Assembly: GCF_013184805.1 (NCBI RefSeq)
Contig: NZ_JAATNG010000001.1
Coordinates: 1,116,001-1,180,000, forward strand
DNA from: Pseudoruegeria sp. HB172150
GTDB lineage: Bacteria; Pseudomonadota; Alphaproteobacteria; Rhodobacterales; Rhodobacteraceae
DNA: 64,000 nt
Direction: 5' to 3'
Both the position numbers and the translations under genes were made by a program. This document shows positions 54,118 to 63,214 of the stretch, one piece after another. The notes below the pieces were generated by a model. That model ran no database searches. It worked only from the letters and a program-made list of their open reading frames with translations, and was not told the DNA's origin. Each line of letters opens with the position of its first letter. Position 1 is the first letter of the stretch.

Positions 54118-55555
54118 AGGCATTCATCGAGGTGACGAGCCGCGTGTCGAGATAGGCCTCGACCGCTTCCGAACCACCCTCGGTGCCGTAGCCGGAATCC
54201 TGGATGCCGCCGAAGGGCAGTTCCGGCAGGGCGAGGCCGAGGTGGTTGATCGTCAGCATGCCCACCTGCACCTGGCTGCGCAGTGCCTGCTCGTTGGCCG
54301 AGGAGGTCGTGTAGGCATAGGCGGCAAGACCGAAGGGCAGGCGGTTCGCCTCCGCGAGGATCTCGTCGCGTGAGCCGTAGCGGTTTATTACGGAAACCGG
54401 GCCGAAGGGTTCGTCGTTCATGATCTTCGCGCTGGTCGGCACGTCGGTCAGCACCGTGGGCTCGAAGAAGTAGCCCTTGTTTCCGATCCTCTTACCGCCG
54501 GTGGCAAGCGCGCCGCCATGTTCCACCGCATCAGCGATCATCCCCTCGATTGCAGGGATACGACGCTCGTTGGCGAGGGGGCCCATCTGGGTGCTTTCTT
54601 CCATACCGTCACCGACATTCAGGTCCTTTGAGGCGGCGATGAAGCCCTCGGTGAACTTGTCGGCGACCTTCTCCTGGACGAGGAAACGGGTTGGCGAGAC
54701 GCAGACCTGACCGGCGTTGCGGTACTTGTGCGGCGCGATCTGCGCCAGCGCGGTGTCGATGTCGGCATCGTCGAAGACCATGACCGGAGCGTGACCGCCG
54801 AGTTCCATCGTTGCACGCTTCATATGCAGACCGGCAAGGGAGGCGAGGTGCTTGCCGACCGGGGTGGAGCCGGTGAAGGTCAGCTTGCGGATTACCGGGT
54901 GTGGGATCAGATACTCAGAGATCTCGGCGGGAATGCCGTAGACGAGGCCAACCACACCCTCCGGCACGCCCGCGTCGATGAAGCACTGTATCAGTCCGGC
55001 AGGTGAGGCGGGCGTTTCTTCGGGTGCCTTGACGATGATCGAGCATCCGGTTGCCAGCGCGGCAGACAGCTTGCGGACGATCTGGTTCAGCGGGAAATTC
55101 CATGGCGTGAAGGCGGCGACGGGGCCTACAGGCGTTTTGATGGTCATGCTGATGACGCCGTTTGCGCGAGCCGGGATCACCTGGCCGTAGGTGCGGCGGG
55201 CTTCCTCGGCAAACCAGTCGATGGTGTCTGCAGCGCCCAGTACCTCCAATTTCGATTGGGTGAGTGGCTTGCCCTGTTCCAGCGTCATGTGGACGGCGAT
55301 GTCCGAGGCGCGTTCCCGCAACAGGTCCGCGGCCTTGCGCATCAATTTTGAGCGGTTAAAGGCCGGGGTTGCGGACCACACAGCGAAGCCTTTCTCGGCG
55401 GCGGCCAGCGCGCTGTCGAGGTCGGGGATGCCGGCATGGGCGACGGTGCCGATGACCTCTTCGGTTGCCGGGTTTACCACGTCGATCGTCTTGCCGGACT
55501 GGCTGTCGCACCAGGCGCCGTCGATGAAGAGTTGCGTGTTGGGATATGCGGTCAT
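54116..55555 (-). CDS. NAD-dependent aldehyde dehydrogenase (SSDH-like)
   Basis: A 479-residue aldehyde dehydrogenase. Seen: [50 protein letters not shown] with the Glu base, [14 protein letters not shown] with the catalytic Cys, and [15 protein letters not shown]. The pattern is near succinate-semialdehyde and related dehydrogenases; the true substrate is unknown. AGGA precedes the ATG by 6 bases; an in-frame ATG 15 bases upstream is possible. Its gene ends at the tRNA terminator and nothing else is in its operon. Confidence 0.9.
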   Translation of the reverse strand: MTAYPNTQLFIDGAWCDSQSGKTIDVVNPATEEVIGTVAHAGIPDLDSALAAAEKGFAVWSATPAFNRSKLMRKAADLLRERASDIAVHMTLEQGKPLTQSKLEVLGAADTIDWFAEEARRTYGQVIPARANGVISMTIKTPVGPVAAFTPWNFPLNQIVRKLSAALATGCSIIVKAPEETPASPAGLIQCFIDAGVPEGVVGLVYGIPAEISEYLIPHPVIRKLTFTGSTPVGKHLASLAGLHMKRATMELGGHAPVMVFDDADIDTALAQIAPHKYRNAGQVCVSPTRFLVQEKVADKFTEGFIAASKDLNVGDGMEESTQMGPLANERRIPAIEGMIADAVEHGGALATGGKRIGNKGYFFEPTVLTDVPTSAKIMNDEPFGPVSVINRYGSRDEILAEANRLPFGLAAYAYTTSSANEQALRSQVQVGMLTINHLGLALPELPFGGIQDSGYGTEGGSEAVEAYLDTRLVTSMNA

Positions 55556-55838
55556 GGAACGTCCTGTCATGGCATCTTGTTTCGGGCCTGCTCTGCGCAA
55601 GCGAGGTGACTGGCGCGGTCATGGCCGGCTGCACCCCTCCGGCGGCCATAGCTGAGGCGGATGGGATGTCCAAGACCTCTTGGTGTGGCTTACCGGGATT
55701 GCGCTGGTAATGAGGGCATGGATTGACCGGCCCTGTTCGGCTGTCGATAGTCCATTCAAGACAATGGCACCGGAGCGTGCCGGGGGAGGATGACAGCATG
55801 CCGTACCTGCCGCATCGGGCCAGGCCGGGAGCGTAGCG

Positions 55839-57053
55839 ATGGATTTCACCATATCGCCGGAAGTCGAGGGTCTGCGTATGCGGATCGCGCGGTTCATGGA
55901 GGATCGCATCCTTCCCGTCGAATCCGATCGTGCTGCCTATGACAGTCACGGGAACATCGCCGGTGCGCCGTTGCAGGCGCTGCGTGGCGAGGCGCGCGCA
56001 GAAGGGCTCTGGTGCCTGCAGCTGCGCCGCGAGACCGGCGGTGGCGGGCTGGGCAAGACCGGAATGGCGGTCGTCTATGAAGAGATGAACCGTTCGATCT
56101 TTGGCCCGGTCGTTTTCAATTCGGCGGCGCCAGATGACGGCAACATGATGGTACTGGAGTCCTTGGGGACAGACACGCAGAAGGCGCGGTTCCTGGCGCC
56201 TCTGGTCGACGGAAAGTCGCGGTCGGCCTTTGCGATGACAGAACCGCATCCGGGCGGCGGGTCGGACCCGGGAATGATGCAGACGCGGGCGGTGCGGGAC
56301 GGCGGTGACTGGATTGTCTCCGGGCACAAGTGGTTCATCACCGGGGCAGAGGGTGCGGAGGTTTTCATCCTGCTAGCTCGTACCAGCGACGATGCGAGGC
56401 GCGGGCACACCGCCTTTCTGTTCCACCGGGACGATCCCGGCTGGGAGATTGTGCGGCGCATCCCGATCATGGGACCGGAGGAGCATGGCGGGCATTGCGA
56501 GTTGCGGTTCGACGGGCTGCGGATCCCGAAGGAAAATGTGCTGCTGGAGGAGGGGCGCGGGTTGAAGGTGGTGCAGACCCGACTGGGGACGGCGCGGCTG
56601 ACCCATTGCATGCGCTGGCTGGGGCTGGCTAAGCGCTGCGTGGAAATTGCGACGGAATATTCGGCGCATCGCGAGGGCTTCGGGGTCAGGCTCGCCGACC
56701 GCGAGAGCGTGCAGGTGATGCTGGGCGATCTGGCGATGCGGATCGAGATCGGGCGGCTGCTGGTGATGAAGGCAGCCTGGGAGATCGACCGCGGCGGTTA
56801 TGCGCAAAAGGAGGTGTCGATGGCGAAGATCCATGTGGCCAACCTGCTGCATGCCGCCGCTGACACAGCGATCCAGATCAACGGAGCGCGAGGCTATTCG
56901 CAGGATACCCCGCTCGAATGGATCTATCGTTACGCTCGACAGGCGCGGCTGGTCGATGGCGCAGACGAGGTGCACAAGATGCTGCTGAACCGGCATTTGA
57001 CGGAGCAGGGGCGTGGTTTCTGGAGCTGGGATGTCGCTGGCGATGCGGATTGA
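55839..57053 (+). CDS. Acyl-CoA dehydrogenase family protein (ACAD10/11-like)
   Basis: A 404-residue flavoprotein of the acyl-CoA dehydrogenase fold. Seen: EEMNRSIFGPVVFNSAAPDD, FAMTEPHPGGGSDPGMMQTR, WFITGAEGAEVFILLARTSD and INGARGYSQDTPLEWIYRYA, with the final helix containing RQARLVDGADEVHK. The neighbouring gene encodes the kinase-like half found fused to such dehydrogenases in mammalian ACAD10/11, which break down 4-hydroxy acids. Twelve bases separate it from that gene. Substrate specificity is not clear from sequence. Confidence 0.9.
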   Translation: MDFTISPEVEGLRMRIARFMEDRILPVESDRAAYDSHGNIAGAPLQALRGEARAEGLWCLQLRRETGGGGLGKTGMAVVYEEMNRSIFGPVVFNSAAPDDGNMMVLESLGTDTQKARFLAPLVDGKSRSAFAMTEPHPGGGSDPGMMQTRAVRDGGDWIVSGHKWFITGAEGAEVFILLARTSDDARRGHTAFLFHRDDPGWEIVRRIPIMGPEEHGGHCELRFDGLRIPKENVLLEEGRGLKVVQTRLGTARLTHCMRWLGLAKRCVEIATEYSAHREGFGVRLADRESVQVMLGDLAMRIEIGRLLVMKAAWEIDRGGYAQKEVSMAKIHVANLLHAAADTAIQINGARGYSQDTPLEWIYRYARQARLVDGADEVHKMLLNRHLTEQGRGFWSWDVAGDAD

Positions 57054-57065
57054 CCGGAGGCGAGA

Positions 57066-58094
57066 GTGAGCAGCGCCGAAAGCGGGGAAATCGAACCGGG
57101 TGCGCTTGGTGAACTTCTGAACGGATGGTTTGGACGATCCGAGGATCTGCAGGTGTCGCGTATCGGCGGCGGTCAGTCGAACCCGACCTATCGCGTGCGA
57201 CATGGGAGCACGCGGATGATCCTGCGCAAGCAACCTCCGGGAGAGCTGCTGCGCGGGGCGCATGCGATCGACAGGGAATTCCGGGTGCTGAAGGCGCTTG
57301 CCGAGACAGACGTGCCGGTACCCGAGGTGCTGTTGTATCATGACGATCCGGACCCGCTCGGCACGCCCTTCTACCTGATGGAAGAGGTGCACGGCCGCGT
57401 GTTCGAGAATGCGTCGATGCCCGGTGCGGCGCCGGAGGAGCGGCGCGCGATGTATGGTTCGATTGCCGAGACGCTGGCGCGGCTGCACGCGGGGGATCCG
57501 GCGGCGGTAGGGCTGGTGGATTTCGGGAAACCCGGAGACTATTTTGCGCGCCAGATCAGCCGGTGGAGCCGGGCACTGGAGGCGTCGACAGGCGAGGCGA
57601 TTCCGGGGCTTGCAGAACTGGGCGAATGGCTGACCGCACGGATTCCGGCAGACGATGGGAGGGTGTCCGTTGTTCACGGAGATTATCGCGTCGGGAATTT
57701 GATGTTTCATCCAACCGAGCCGCATGTTGTCGCGGTTCTGGACTGGGAACTCGCGACTTTGGGCCACCCGTTGGCGGACCTATCATTTTGCTGTCTGCCC
57801 TGGCACAGCTCACCGGATGAGTATGGAGGCATCCTCGGCGAGGATATTGCCGCGCTGGGCATTCCGGAGGAAGCGGAGTTCGTTACGCGGTATCGGAGTA
57901 TTTTGCCGGACATGCCGCCGCCGTCCGCGTTTCACCTTGCGTTCTCGCTGTTCCGCTTCGCAGTGATCTTCGTCGGTATCGCCGATCGGGCACGAGCCGG
58001 GAATGCTGCGGACCCGCAGGCGATGCGCTTCGCGCCACTTGCGCGGCGTTTCTCGGTGCGCGCCTGGGAGGTGATCGAGGCGGCGGAGCGTTAG
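57066..58094 (+). CDS. APH-fold phosphotransferase (ACAD10/11 kinase-domain-like)
   Basis: A 342-residue protein of the aminoglycoside phosphotransferase/choline kinase fold. Seen: RIGGGQSNPTYRV (nucleotide loop), ILRKQPPGELLRGAHAIDRE with the ATP lysine, the catalytic loop VVHGDYRVGNLMFHP and the metal-binding VLDWELATLGHPLADL. Homologues paired with an acyl-CoA dehydrogenase phosphorylate hydroxyacyl-CoAs as a step to their removal; here the two parts are separate adjacent genes. The start is a GTG preceded by GGAGG. Confidence 0.9.
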   Translation: MSSAESGEIEPGALGELLNGWFGRSEDLQVSRIGGGQSNPTYRVRHGSTRMILRKQPPGELLRGAHAIDREFRVLKALAETDVPVPEVLLYHDDPDPLGTPFYLMEEVHGRVFENASMPGAAPEERRAMYGSIAETLARLHAGDPAAVGLVDFGKPGDYFARQISRWSRALEASTGEAIPGLAELGEWLTARIPADDGRVSVVHGDYRVGNLMFHPTEPHVVAVLDWELATLGHPLADLSFCCLPWHSSPDEYGGILGEDIAALGIPEEAEFVTRYRSILPDMPPPSAFHLAFSLFRFAVIFVGIADRARAGNAADPQAMRFAPLARRFSVRAWEVIEAAER

Positions 58095-58096
58095 GT

Positions 58097-59158
58097 TCAG
58101 CGCAGGCGCTGTTCGCTGCCGGCATCGAAGAAGTAGGCGTGGTTCGGGGAGAACCGTAGTCCGACCTTGCCATCTTTTGGCGCCGGTTCGTCCTCTTGCA
58201 CTTCGGCGATCAGGCGGTCGCCGTTCGGCGCGAAGAGGTAGATGTAGGAGACCCCGCCCAATGACTCCGTAAGGTCGACGGAGTGGGTCTCGCCGTCCGG
58301 GTCAATCGACAGGTGGTTCGGGCGAAGGCCGACCGTGACGGTCTGACCGGGGGCCGGCAAGGACACGTCCGCCGGGATCAGGGCGTCGCCCAGACCCGCG
58401 ACGCGAACGCTGCCATCCTCGACCGTGCCCTTGAAGAAGTTCATCGAGGGGGAGCCAATAAAACCTGCGACGAACTTGTTGTCCGGGTCGCGGTAGAGGT
58501 CGAGGGAGGCACCGACCTGCTCGATCCGTCCAGTTCGCAGAACGACGATCTTGTCGGCCAGCGTCATCGCCTCGACCTGATCGTGGGTGACATAGATCAT
58601 CGTTGCACCGATCTCTTTGTGAAGACGGGCGATTTCCACACGCATGTCGACGCGGAGTTCTGCGTCGAGGTTCGAGAGCGGTTCGTCGAACAGGAAAACC
58701 TCGGGACCGCGCACGATGGCACGGCCGATGGCAACGCGCTGGCGCTGACCTCCGGACAGCGCCTTGGGCTTGCGCTTCAGGTAGTCGTCGAGCTTGAGGA
58801 TGCGGCTTGCCTCGGTGACCTTTTCCTTGATCTCGGCTTTGGGGTGGCCGGTCATTTTCAGGCCGAAACCCATGTTTTCCTCGACCGTCATGTGCGGGTA
58901 AAGGGCGTAAGTCTGGAACACCATCGCCACGCCCCGTTCGGCGGGATCATCGTGGGTCACGTCGCGGCCGCCGATGCGGATGGTGCCGGCGCTTGTCTTC
59001 TCCAGACCGGCCACCATGCGCAGAAGTGTCGACTTGCCACAGCCGGATGGACCGACAAAGACGCAGAATTCACCGTCCTCGATCTCCAGGTCGATCCCGT
59101 GGATGACCTGGGTTTCGCCATAGCGCTTTATCGCGCCTTCCAGCGTGACTCCCGACAT
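58097..59158 (-). CDS. Sugar ABC transporter ATP-binding protein (UgpC/MsmK-like)
   Basis: A 353-residue ATPase of the MalK/UgpC group. Walker A GPSGCGKST (36-44), signature LSGGQ (134-138), Walker B VFLFDEP and the H-loop THD are all present, and the C-terminal TOBE/regulatory domain begins near residue 240. It should energise the permeases encoded divergently at 61439-63210, as no other ATPase gene is near them. It follows the iclR gene by 4 bases on the same strand and is likely cotranscribed with it. Confidence 0.93.
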   Translation of the reverse strand: MSGVTLEGAIKRYGETQVIHGIDLEIEDGEFCVFVGPSGCGKSTLLRMVAGLEKTSAGTIRIGGRDVTHDDPAERGVAMVFQTYALYPHMTVEENMGFGLKMTGHPKAEIKEKVTEASRILKLDDYLKRKPKALSGGQRQRVAIGRAIVRGPEVFLFDEPLSNLDAELRVDMRVEIARLHKEIGATMIYVTHDQVEAMTLADKIVVLRTGRIEQVGASLDLYRDPDNKFVAGFIGSPSMNFFKGTVEDGSVRVAGLGDALIPADVSLPAPGQTVTVGLRPNHLSIDPDGETHSVDLTESLGGVSYIYLFAPNGDRLIAEVQEDEPAPKDGKVGLRFSPNHAYFFDAGSEQRLR

Positions 59159-59162
59159 GTGT

Positions 59163-59999
59163 TCAAGCCTCCCGTCTTGAATAACCTTCGGAGCGATCCG
59201 GGAAGCGCCAGTGCTGTGCATCCGCTGCGATGTCCGCCGCGGCCGGCCGCATGACTGGTGCCAGTTGTTCCAGTGCGCCCAGATCGGTCCGGTTCGTTGA
59301 GCTGGTGACCGACAACGCGCCCAGGACCTTGCCCGAGCGTGTCAGGATCGGCATCGCTATGCATATGATCCCCGGTTCGTGTTCCTCGTTGTCGAAGGCA
59401 TAGCCGCGTGCACGGATCTGCCCGAGTTCTTTGCGCAGGGCAGTGGCGTCCGGCAGGGTGTGTTCGGTGTAGCGGTGGAAGGATTGCTGCGACAGCGCAA
59501 CTGCCTGTTCGTCCTCTGCCAGATAGGCGAGCATCGCCTTGCCGACGCCCGTGCAATAGGCGGGTCCGACCTTGCCGGCTGCCGAGAACATCTCGATGGG
59601 ACGGTTGGCGTTGCGCTTGTCGACATAGAGGACCTGCCCGTTGTCGAGCTGCGCAAGGTGCACTGTTTCACCTACAAGTTGCGCGAGCCGGTCGACGTAG
59701 GGCCGCGCGAGCGGCGCGAGCGATGTCTGCTCCCACGCTGCGTGTGCTAGCCGCACGAGGCGCAGGCCAGGAGTGTAGGCCTGCATATCCGGGTCGAAGC
59801 GCAGCATGCCCTGACGCGTCAGAGATTGCAGGAACCGGTAAAGCGTGGCCTTGGGGTAGGGGGACTCTGCGAGGATCTCGGAATACCGGACCGGGCGGCC
59901 AAACCGGGCTACATGATCCAGAATATCACAGGCCTTGGCGACGCTGCCGTCGCCCTTTGGCGCCGCGCCATTCTCGTCGCTGGCTTCCTTCGCGGCCAT
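59163..59999 (-). CDS. IclR-family transcriptional regulator
   Basis: A 278-residue regulator. The N-terminal winged helix is visible (KACDILDHVARFGRPVRYSE, then YPKATLYRFLQSLTRQGML). The IclR effector domain follows (GETVHLAQLDNGQVLYVDK, AYCTGVGKAMLAYL, YAFDNEEHEPGIICIA, ILTRSGKVLGALSVT). GGGAGGAATAG precedes the ATG. Its divergent position against the sugar transporter operon, with a dyad in between, makes it the probable regulator of that operon. Confidence 0.93.
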   Translation of the reverse strand: MAAKEASDENGAAPKGDGSVAKACDILDHVARFGRPVRYSEILAESPYPKATLYRFLQSLTRQGMLRFDPDMQAYTPGLRLVRLAHAAWEQTSLAPLARPYVDRLAQLVGETVHLAQLDNGQVLYVDKRNANRPIEMFSAAGKVGPAYCTGVGKAMLAYLAEDEQAVALSQQSFHRYTEHTLPDATALRKELGQIRARGYAFDNEEHEPGIICIAMPILTRSGKVLGALSVTSSTNRTDLGALEQLAPVMRPAAADIAADAQHWRFPDRSEGYSRREA

Positions 60000-60095
60000 C
60001 TATTCCTCCCTGCCCACGGAACTCACACAACCCACCGTGGAAACGTGTTGACAGAATTACCGACTCATGAAATCTTTTTCAATATACAAAACTAA

Positions 60096-60112
60096 GTTTC
60101 ACATACTGGAAC
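60096..60112. promoter_or_regulatory. Candidate IclR operator before the sugar transporter
   Basis: GTTTCACATACTGGAAC is an imperfect 17-base dyad (GTTYCA, five bases, TGRAAC), 16 bases before the transporter ATG and about 100 bases from the iclR start. A TTGACA at 60048-60053 could be the -35 element of the plus-strand promoter. Related IclR sites have similar AT-rich dyads. Confidence 0.45.
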
Positions 60113-60128
60113 AAATAGGGAGGAGACC

Positions 60129-61373
60129 ATGCGTTCCATCAGAAAAGCGTCCGTCGCGGCGCTTGCGATCTTTGCCGTGGCCGGCGGGGCGTCGCTGGCG
60201 CAGGACAAACGCACGCTGACCTACTACGCCGACTTCGACCCGGCGCCGCTTGCGGCCTTCGAGGCGATCATCGCGGATTTTGAGGCGGCCAATCCCGACA
60301 TCGATGTCGTGCTGCAGAACTTCGACCACGAAGGTTACAAGACTGCGATCCGTAACTTCCTGACCGCCGATGCGCCGGACCTGGCAAACTGGTATGCGGG
60401 GAACCGGATGGCGCCCTTTGTGGAATCGGGGCAATTCCAAGACGTCTCGGATGTCTGGGCAGACAATAACCTGTCGGAAGCGCTGGGATCTGCCGAAGCG
60501 TCGATGACGATCGACGGCAAGCAGTGGGGTGTGCCCTACACTTACTACCAGTGGGGCATCTACTATAACAAAGAAGTCTACGACGAGGTCGGCGCCGAGG
60601 TGCCGGAAACCTGGGAGCAGTTCATCGAGAACTGCGCCAAGTTCAAGGAAGCCGGCATCGACTGCGTCACCACCGGGACGAAAGCCCTGTGGCCCGGAGC
60701 CGGCATTTTCGACTATCTCGATCTGCGCACCAACGGTTACGACTTTCACATGGCGCTGACCAATGGCGAGGTGGAATGGACCGACGACCGGGTCCGCGAA
60801 GTCTTCGCAAACTGGATGGAACTGGTTGAGCCGGGTTATATCACCGAAAACCATGCCGCGCTCGACTGGCAGGATGCCGCGTCGCTGCTGATCCAGGGCA
60901 AGGCCGCGAACTATATCATGGGCAACTTTGCCGTGGCGGTGTTCAAGGACGGTGGCATGACCGACAACACGCTGGGCTTCATGCCGTTCCCGACGATCAA
61001 TCCCGACGTGGCTCGCGCGGAAGAGGCGCCGACCGACACGGTGCATATCCCGGCTGGTGCGAAGAATGTCGAGGATGCGAAGACATTCCTCGCCTACCTC
61101 GCCACGGCCGACGCGCAGACCAAGGTAAACGAGGCGCTGGGCCAGTTGCCGATCAACAAGGACTCGTCCGTCGCCGACGATCCGTTCATCGAGGCCGGGT
61201 TCGAGCTTCTTTCGACGACACCGGGGGGCATTGCCCAGTTCTTCGACCGTGATGCGCCGGCGGAAATGGCGAAGGTCGGGATGGAAGGCTTCCAGCAGTT
61301 CATGGTGCAGCCGGAGCAGCTCGATAACATTCTAGAGCGGCTCGAGAAGGCCCGCGGCCGGATCTACAAGTAA
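60129..61373 (+). CDS. Sugar ABC transporter substrate-binding protein
   Basis: A 414-residue family-1 extracellular binding protein. The N-terminus is a signal peptide (VAALAIFAVAGGASLAQ), then the mature lobe begins DKRTLTYYADFDPAPL. Further elements are APDLANWYAGNRMAPFVESG, GVPYTYYQWGIYYNKEVYDE, a lipid-free hinge and AKTFLAYLATADAQTKVNEAL near the C-terminus. The aromatic residues in the first lobe are typical for sugar stacking. It delivers sugar to the two permeases that follow. GGGAGGAG precedes the ATG. Confidence 0.93.
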   Translation: MRSIRKASVAALAIFAVAGGASLAQDKRTLTYYADFDPAPLAAFEAIIADFEAANPDIDVVLQNFDHEGYKTAIRNFLTADAPDLANWYAGNRMAPFVESGQFQDVSDVWADNNLSEALGSAEASMTIDGKQWGVPYTYYQWGIYYNKEVYDEVGAEVPETWEQFIENCAKFKEAGIDCVTTGTKALWPGAGIFDYLDLRTNGYDFHMALTNGEVEWTDDRVREVFANWMELVEPGYITENHAALDWQDAASLLIQGKAANYIMGNFAVAVFKDGGMTDNTLGFMPFPTINPDVARAEEAPTDTVHIPAGAKNVEDAKTFLAYLATADAQTKVNEALGQLPINKDSSVADDPFIEAGFELLSTTPGGIAQFFDRDAPAEMAKVGMEGFQQFMVQPEQLDNILERLEKARGRIYK

Positions 61374-61382
61374 ACTGACTGC

Positions 61383-61406
61383 GGCGGCCCGCTTTCGCGG
61401 GTCGCC
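61383..61406 (+). other. Intercistronic hairpin between the binding protein and permease genes
   Basis: A 10-base-pair stem (61383-61392 with 61397-61406, one G-T wobble) with a TTTC loop and no T-run. Such hairpins after binding-protein genes protect the upstream message, so that the binding protein is made in excess over the permeases. Confidence 0.65.
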
Positions 61407-61438
61407 GTGCCCCGTTTCGACATGCGAGACCGCGTGCC

Positions 61439-62365
61439 ATGACAACCGCAGTGCTTCCCGACACCAATCCACGGACCAGATCCTGGTGGCGACGGAACCA
61501 GCAGAGCCTGACGCCCTGGCTGTTCCTGGCCCCCGGCATCGTCATGTTCGTGATCTACGTCATCCTGCCGATTTTTCAGTCGTTCTGGTTGTCGTTCTAT
61601 GACTGGGACGGGCTGGGAGAGAAGACCTGGCTGGGCTGGGGCAACTATGTCGAACTGTTCGACGACGATGCCTTCTACACGTCTCTGAAGAACAACGTGA
61701 TCTGGCTGGTGCTGTACCTGCTGGCGGTGCCCGCAGGGCTGGCGATCGCGGTGTTCCTCAACCAGGCGGTCATCGGTATTCGTATCTACAAGTCACTGTT
61801 CTTCTTTCCTTTCGTGATCAGTCAGGTCGTCGTCGGTCTGATGTTCTCATGGTTCTACGCACCGGGGTTCGGACTGTTCTACAAGCTGGTTGAATGGTTG
61901 ACCGGCACCGGCGTTGCCGTTCTGGCCGACCCGGACCTGGTGACCTACGGCATCATCGTCGCAGGGCTTTGGCCGCAGATCGCCTATTGCATGATCCTGT
62001 ACCTGACCGGATTGAACAACGTCTCGCCCGACCAGATAGAGGCGGCGCGGCTGGACGGGGCGAAGGGCCTGAAAATGCTGTGGTATGTGATCCTGCCGCA
62101 GCTTCGTCCTGCGACCTTCCTGGCAGTCGTGGTCACAGTGATCGGGGCGCTCAGGTCCTTCGATCTGGTGTCCATCATGACCGACGGCGGGCCGTTCGGG
62201 TCGTCCCGCGTGCTCAGCTTCTACATGTACGAGCAGGCGCTGTCCGAATACGGCTACCGCATGGGTTATGGCGCGGCCATCGCGGTGATCCTGTTCCTGA
62301 TCATGATGGTGTTCATTTCCGGCTTCATCTGGAAGATGATCCGCGACGAGAAGGAGGGGTATTGA
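61439..62365 (+). CDS. Sugar ABC transporter permease (MalF-like)
   Basis: A 308-residue inner-membrane permease with six hydrophobic helices. The ATPase-docking loop is visible as EAARLDGAKGLKMLWYVILP, and WLFLAPGIVMFVIYVILPIF opens the first helix. Its stop codon TGA overlaps the ATG of the next permease (TGATG), so translation is coupled. It forms the pore together with that partner. Confidence 0.93.
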   Translation: MTTAVLPDTNPRTRSWWRRNQQSLTPWLFLAPGIVMFVIYVILPIFQSFWLSFYDWDGLGEKTWLGWGNYVELFDDDAFYTSLKNNVIWLVLYLLAVPAGLAIAVFLNQAVIGIRIYKSLFFFPFVISQVVVGLMFSWFYAPGFGLFYKLVEWLTGTGVAVLADPDLVTYGIIVAGLWPQIAYCMILYLTGLNNVSPDQIEAARLDGAKGLKMLWYVILPQLRPATFLAVVVTVIGALRSFDLVSIMTDGGPFGSSRVLSFYMYEQALSEYGYRMGYGAAIAVILFLIMMVFISGFIWKMIRDEKEGY

Positions 62366-63210
62366 TGTTTCCCCGTCCGGTTCAGGACCGCAGCTCGGCT
62401 GCGCGCATCGGGTATCAGATCGCCCTGCCGATCGTCCTGTTCATCTGGCTTCTGCCGCTTCTTGGCGTGGCGATGACGTCGCTCCGGCCGTCGAGCGATC
62501 TGGCGGCCGGGAACTATTTCGGCTGGCCCTCTGCCATCGCGTTTTCGAACTACGCCGAGGTGTTCCAGAATTCGCCGATTGGCCAGTACATCCTGAATTC
62601 GTTCAAGGTGACGATCCCTACGGTGATCGGTGCCGTGGCACTGTCCTGCATGACGGGCTTTGCGTTGGGGGTGTACCGGTTCCGGAGCAACCTGCTGATT
62701 TTCTTCATGTTCGTGGCCGGGAACTTCGTGCCGTTCCAGATCCTGATGGTCCCGGTGCGCGACCTGACTGTCAGCCTTGGGCTGTACAACAAGGTCAGCG
62801 GACTGGTGCTGTTCCATGTCGCCTTTCAGTCGGGATTTTGCACGCTCTTCATGCGGAACTTCATCCGCGCGCTGCCGCGCGAACTGATCGAGGCAGCGCG
62901 GGTCGAAGGCGTGGCGGAATGGCGGATCTTCTGGTTTATCGTACTGCCGCTGATGAGGCCAGCCATCGCGGCGCTGTCGGTGCTGGTCTTCACCTTCATC
63001 TGGAACGATTACTTCTGGGCGACAGTGCTGACGACGTCGGCGACAACACAGCCGGTGACGGCGGGCCTGTACTCCCTGAATGGACAGTGGATCGCGTCGT
63101 GGCATCTGGTTTCGGCGGGCTCCATCGTCGCGGCGATGCCGCCGGTGCTGATGTTCTTCGCGATGCAGCGCCATTTCATCGCCGGCCTGACCCTCGGCGC
63201 GGTGAAGTAG
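62365..63210 (+). CDS. Sugar ABC transporter permease (MalG-like)
   Basis: A 281-residue permease with six helices. The docking loop is IEAARVEGVAEWRIFWFIVL, and the C-terminus PPVLMFFAMQRHFIAGLTLG is the usual end of MalG-type proteins. It starts on the ATG that overlaps the stop of the first permease. The alpha-galactosidase gene follows 4 bases after its stop. Confidence 0.94.
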   Translation: MFPRPVQDRSSAARIGYQIALPIVLFIWLLPLLGVAMTSLRPSSDLAAGNYFGWPSAIAFSNYAEVFQNSPIGQYILNSFKVTIPTVIGAVALSCMTGFALGVYRFRSNLLIFFMFVAGNFVPFQILMVPVRDLTVSLGLYNKVSGLVLFHVAFQSGFCTLFMRNFIRALPRELIEAARVEGVAEWRIFWFIVLPLMRPAIAALSVLVFTFIWNDYFWATVLTTSATTQPVTAGLYSLNGQWIASWHLVSAGSIVAAMPPVLMFFAMQRHFIAGLTLGAVK

Positions 63211-63214
63211 CGCG

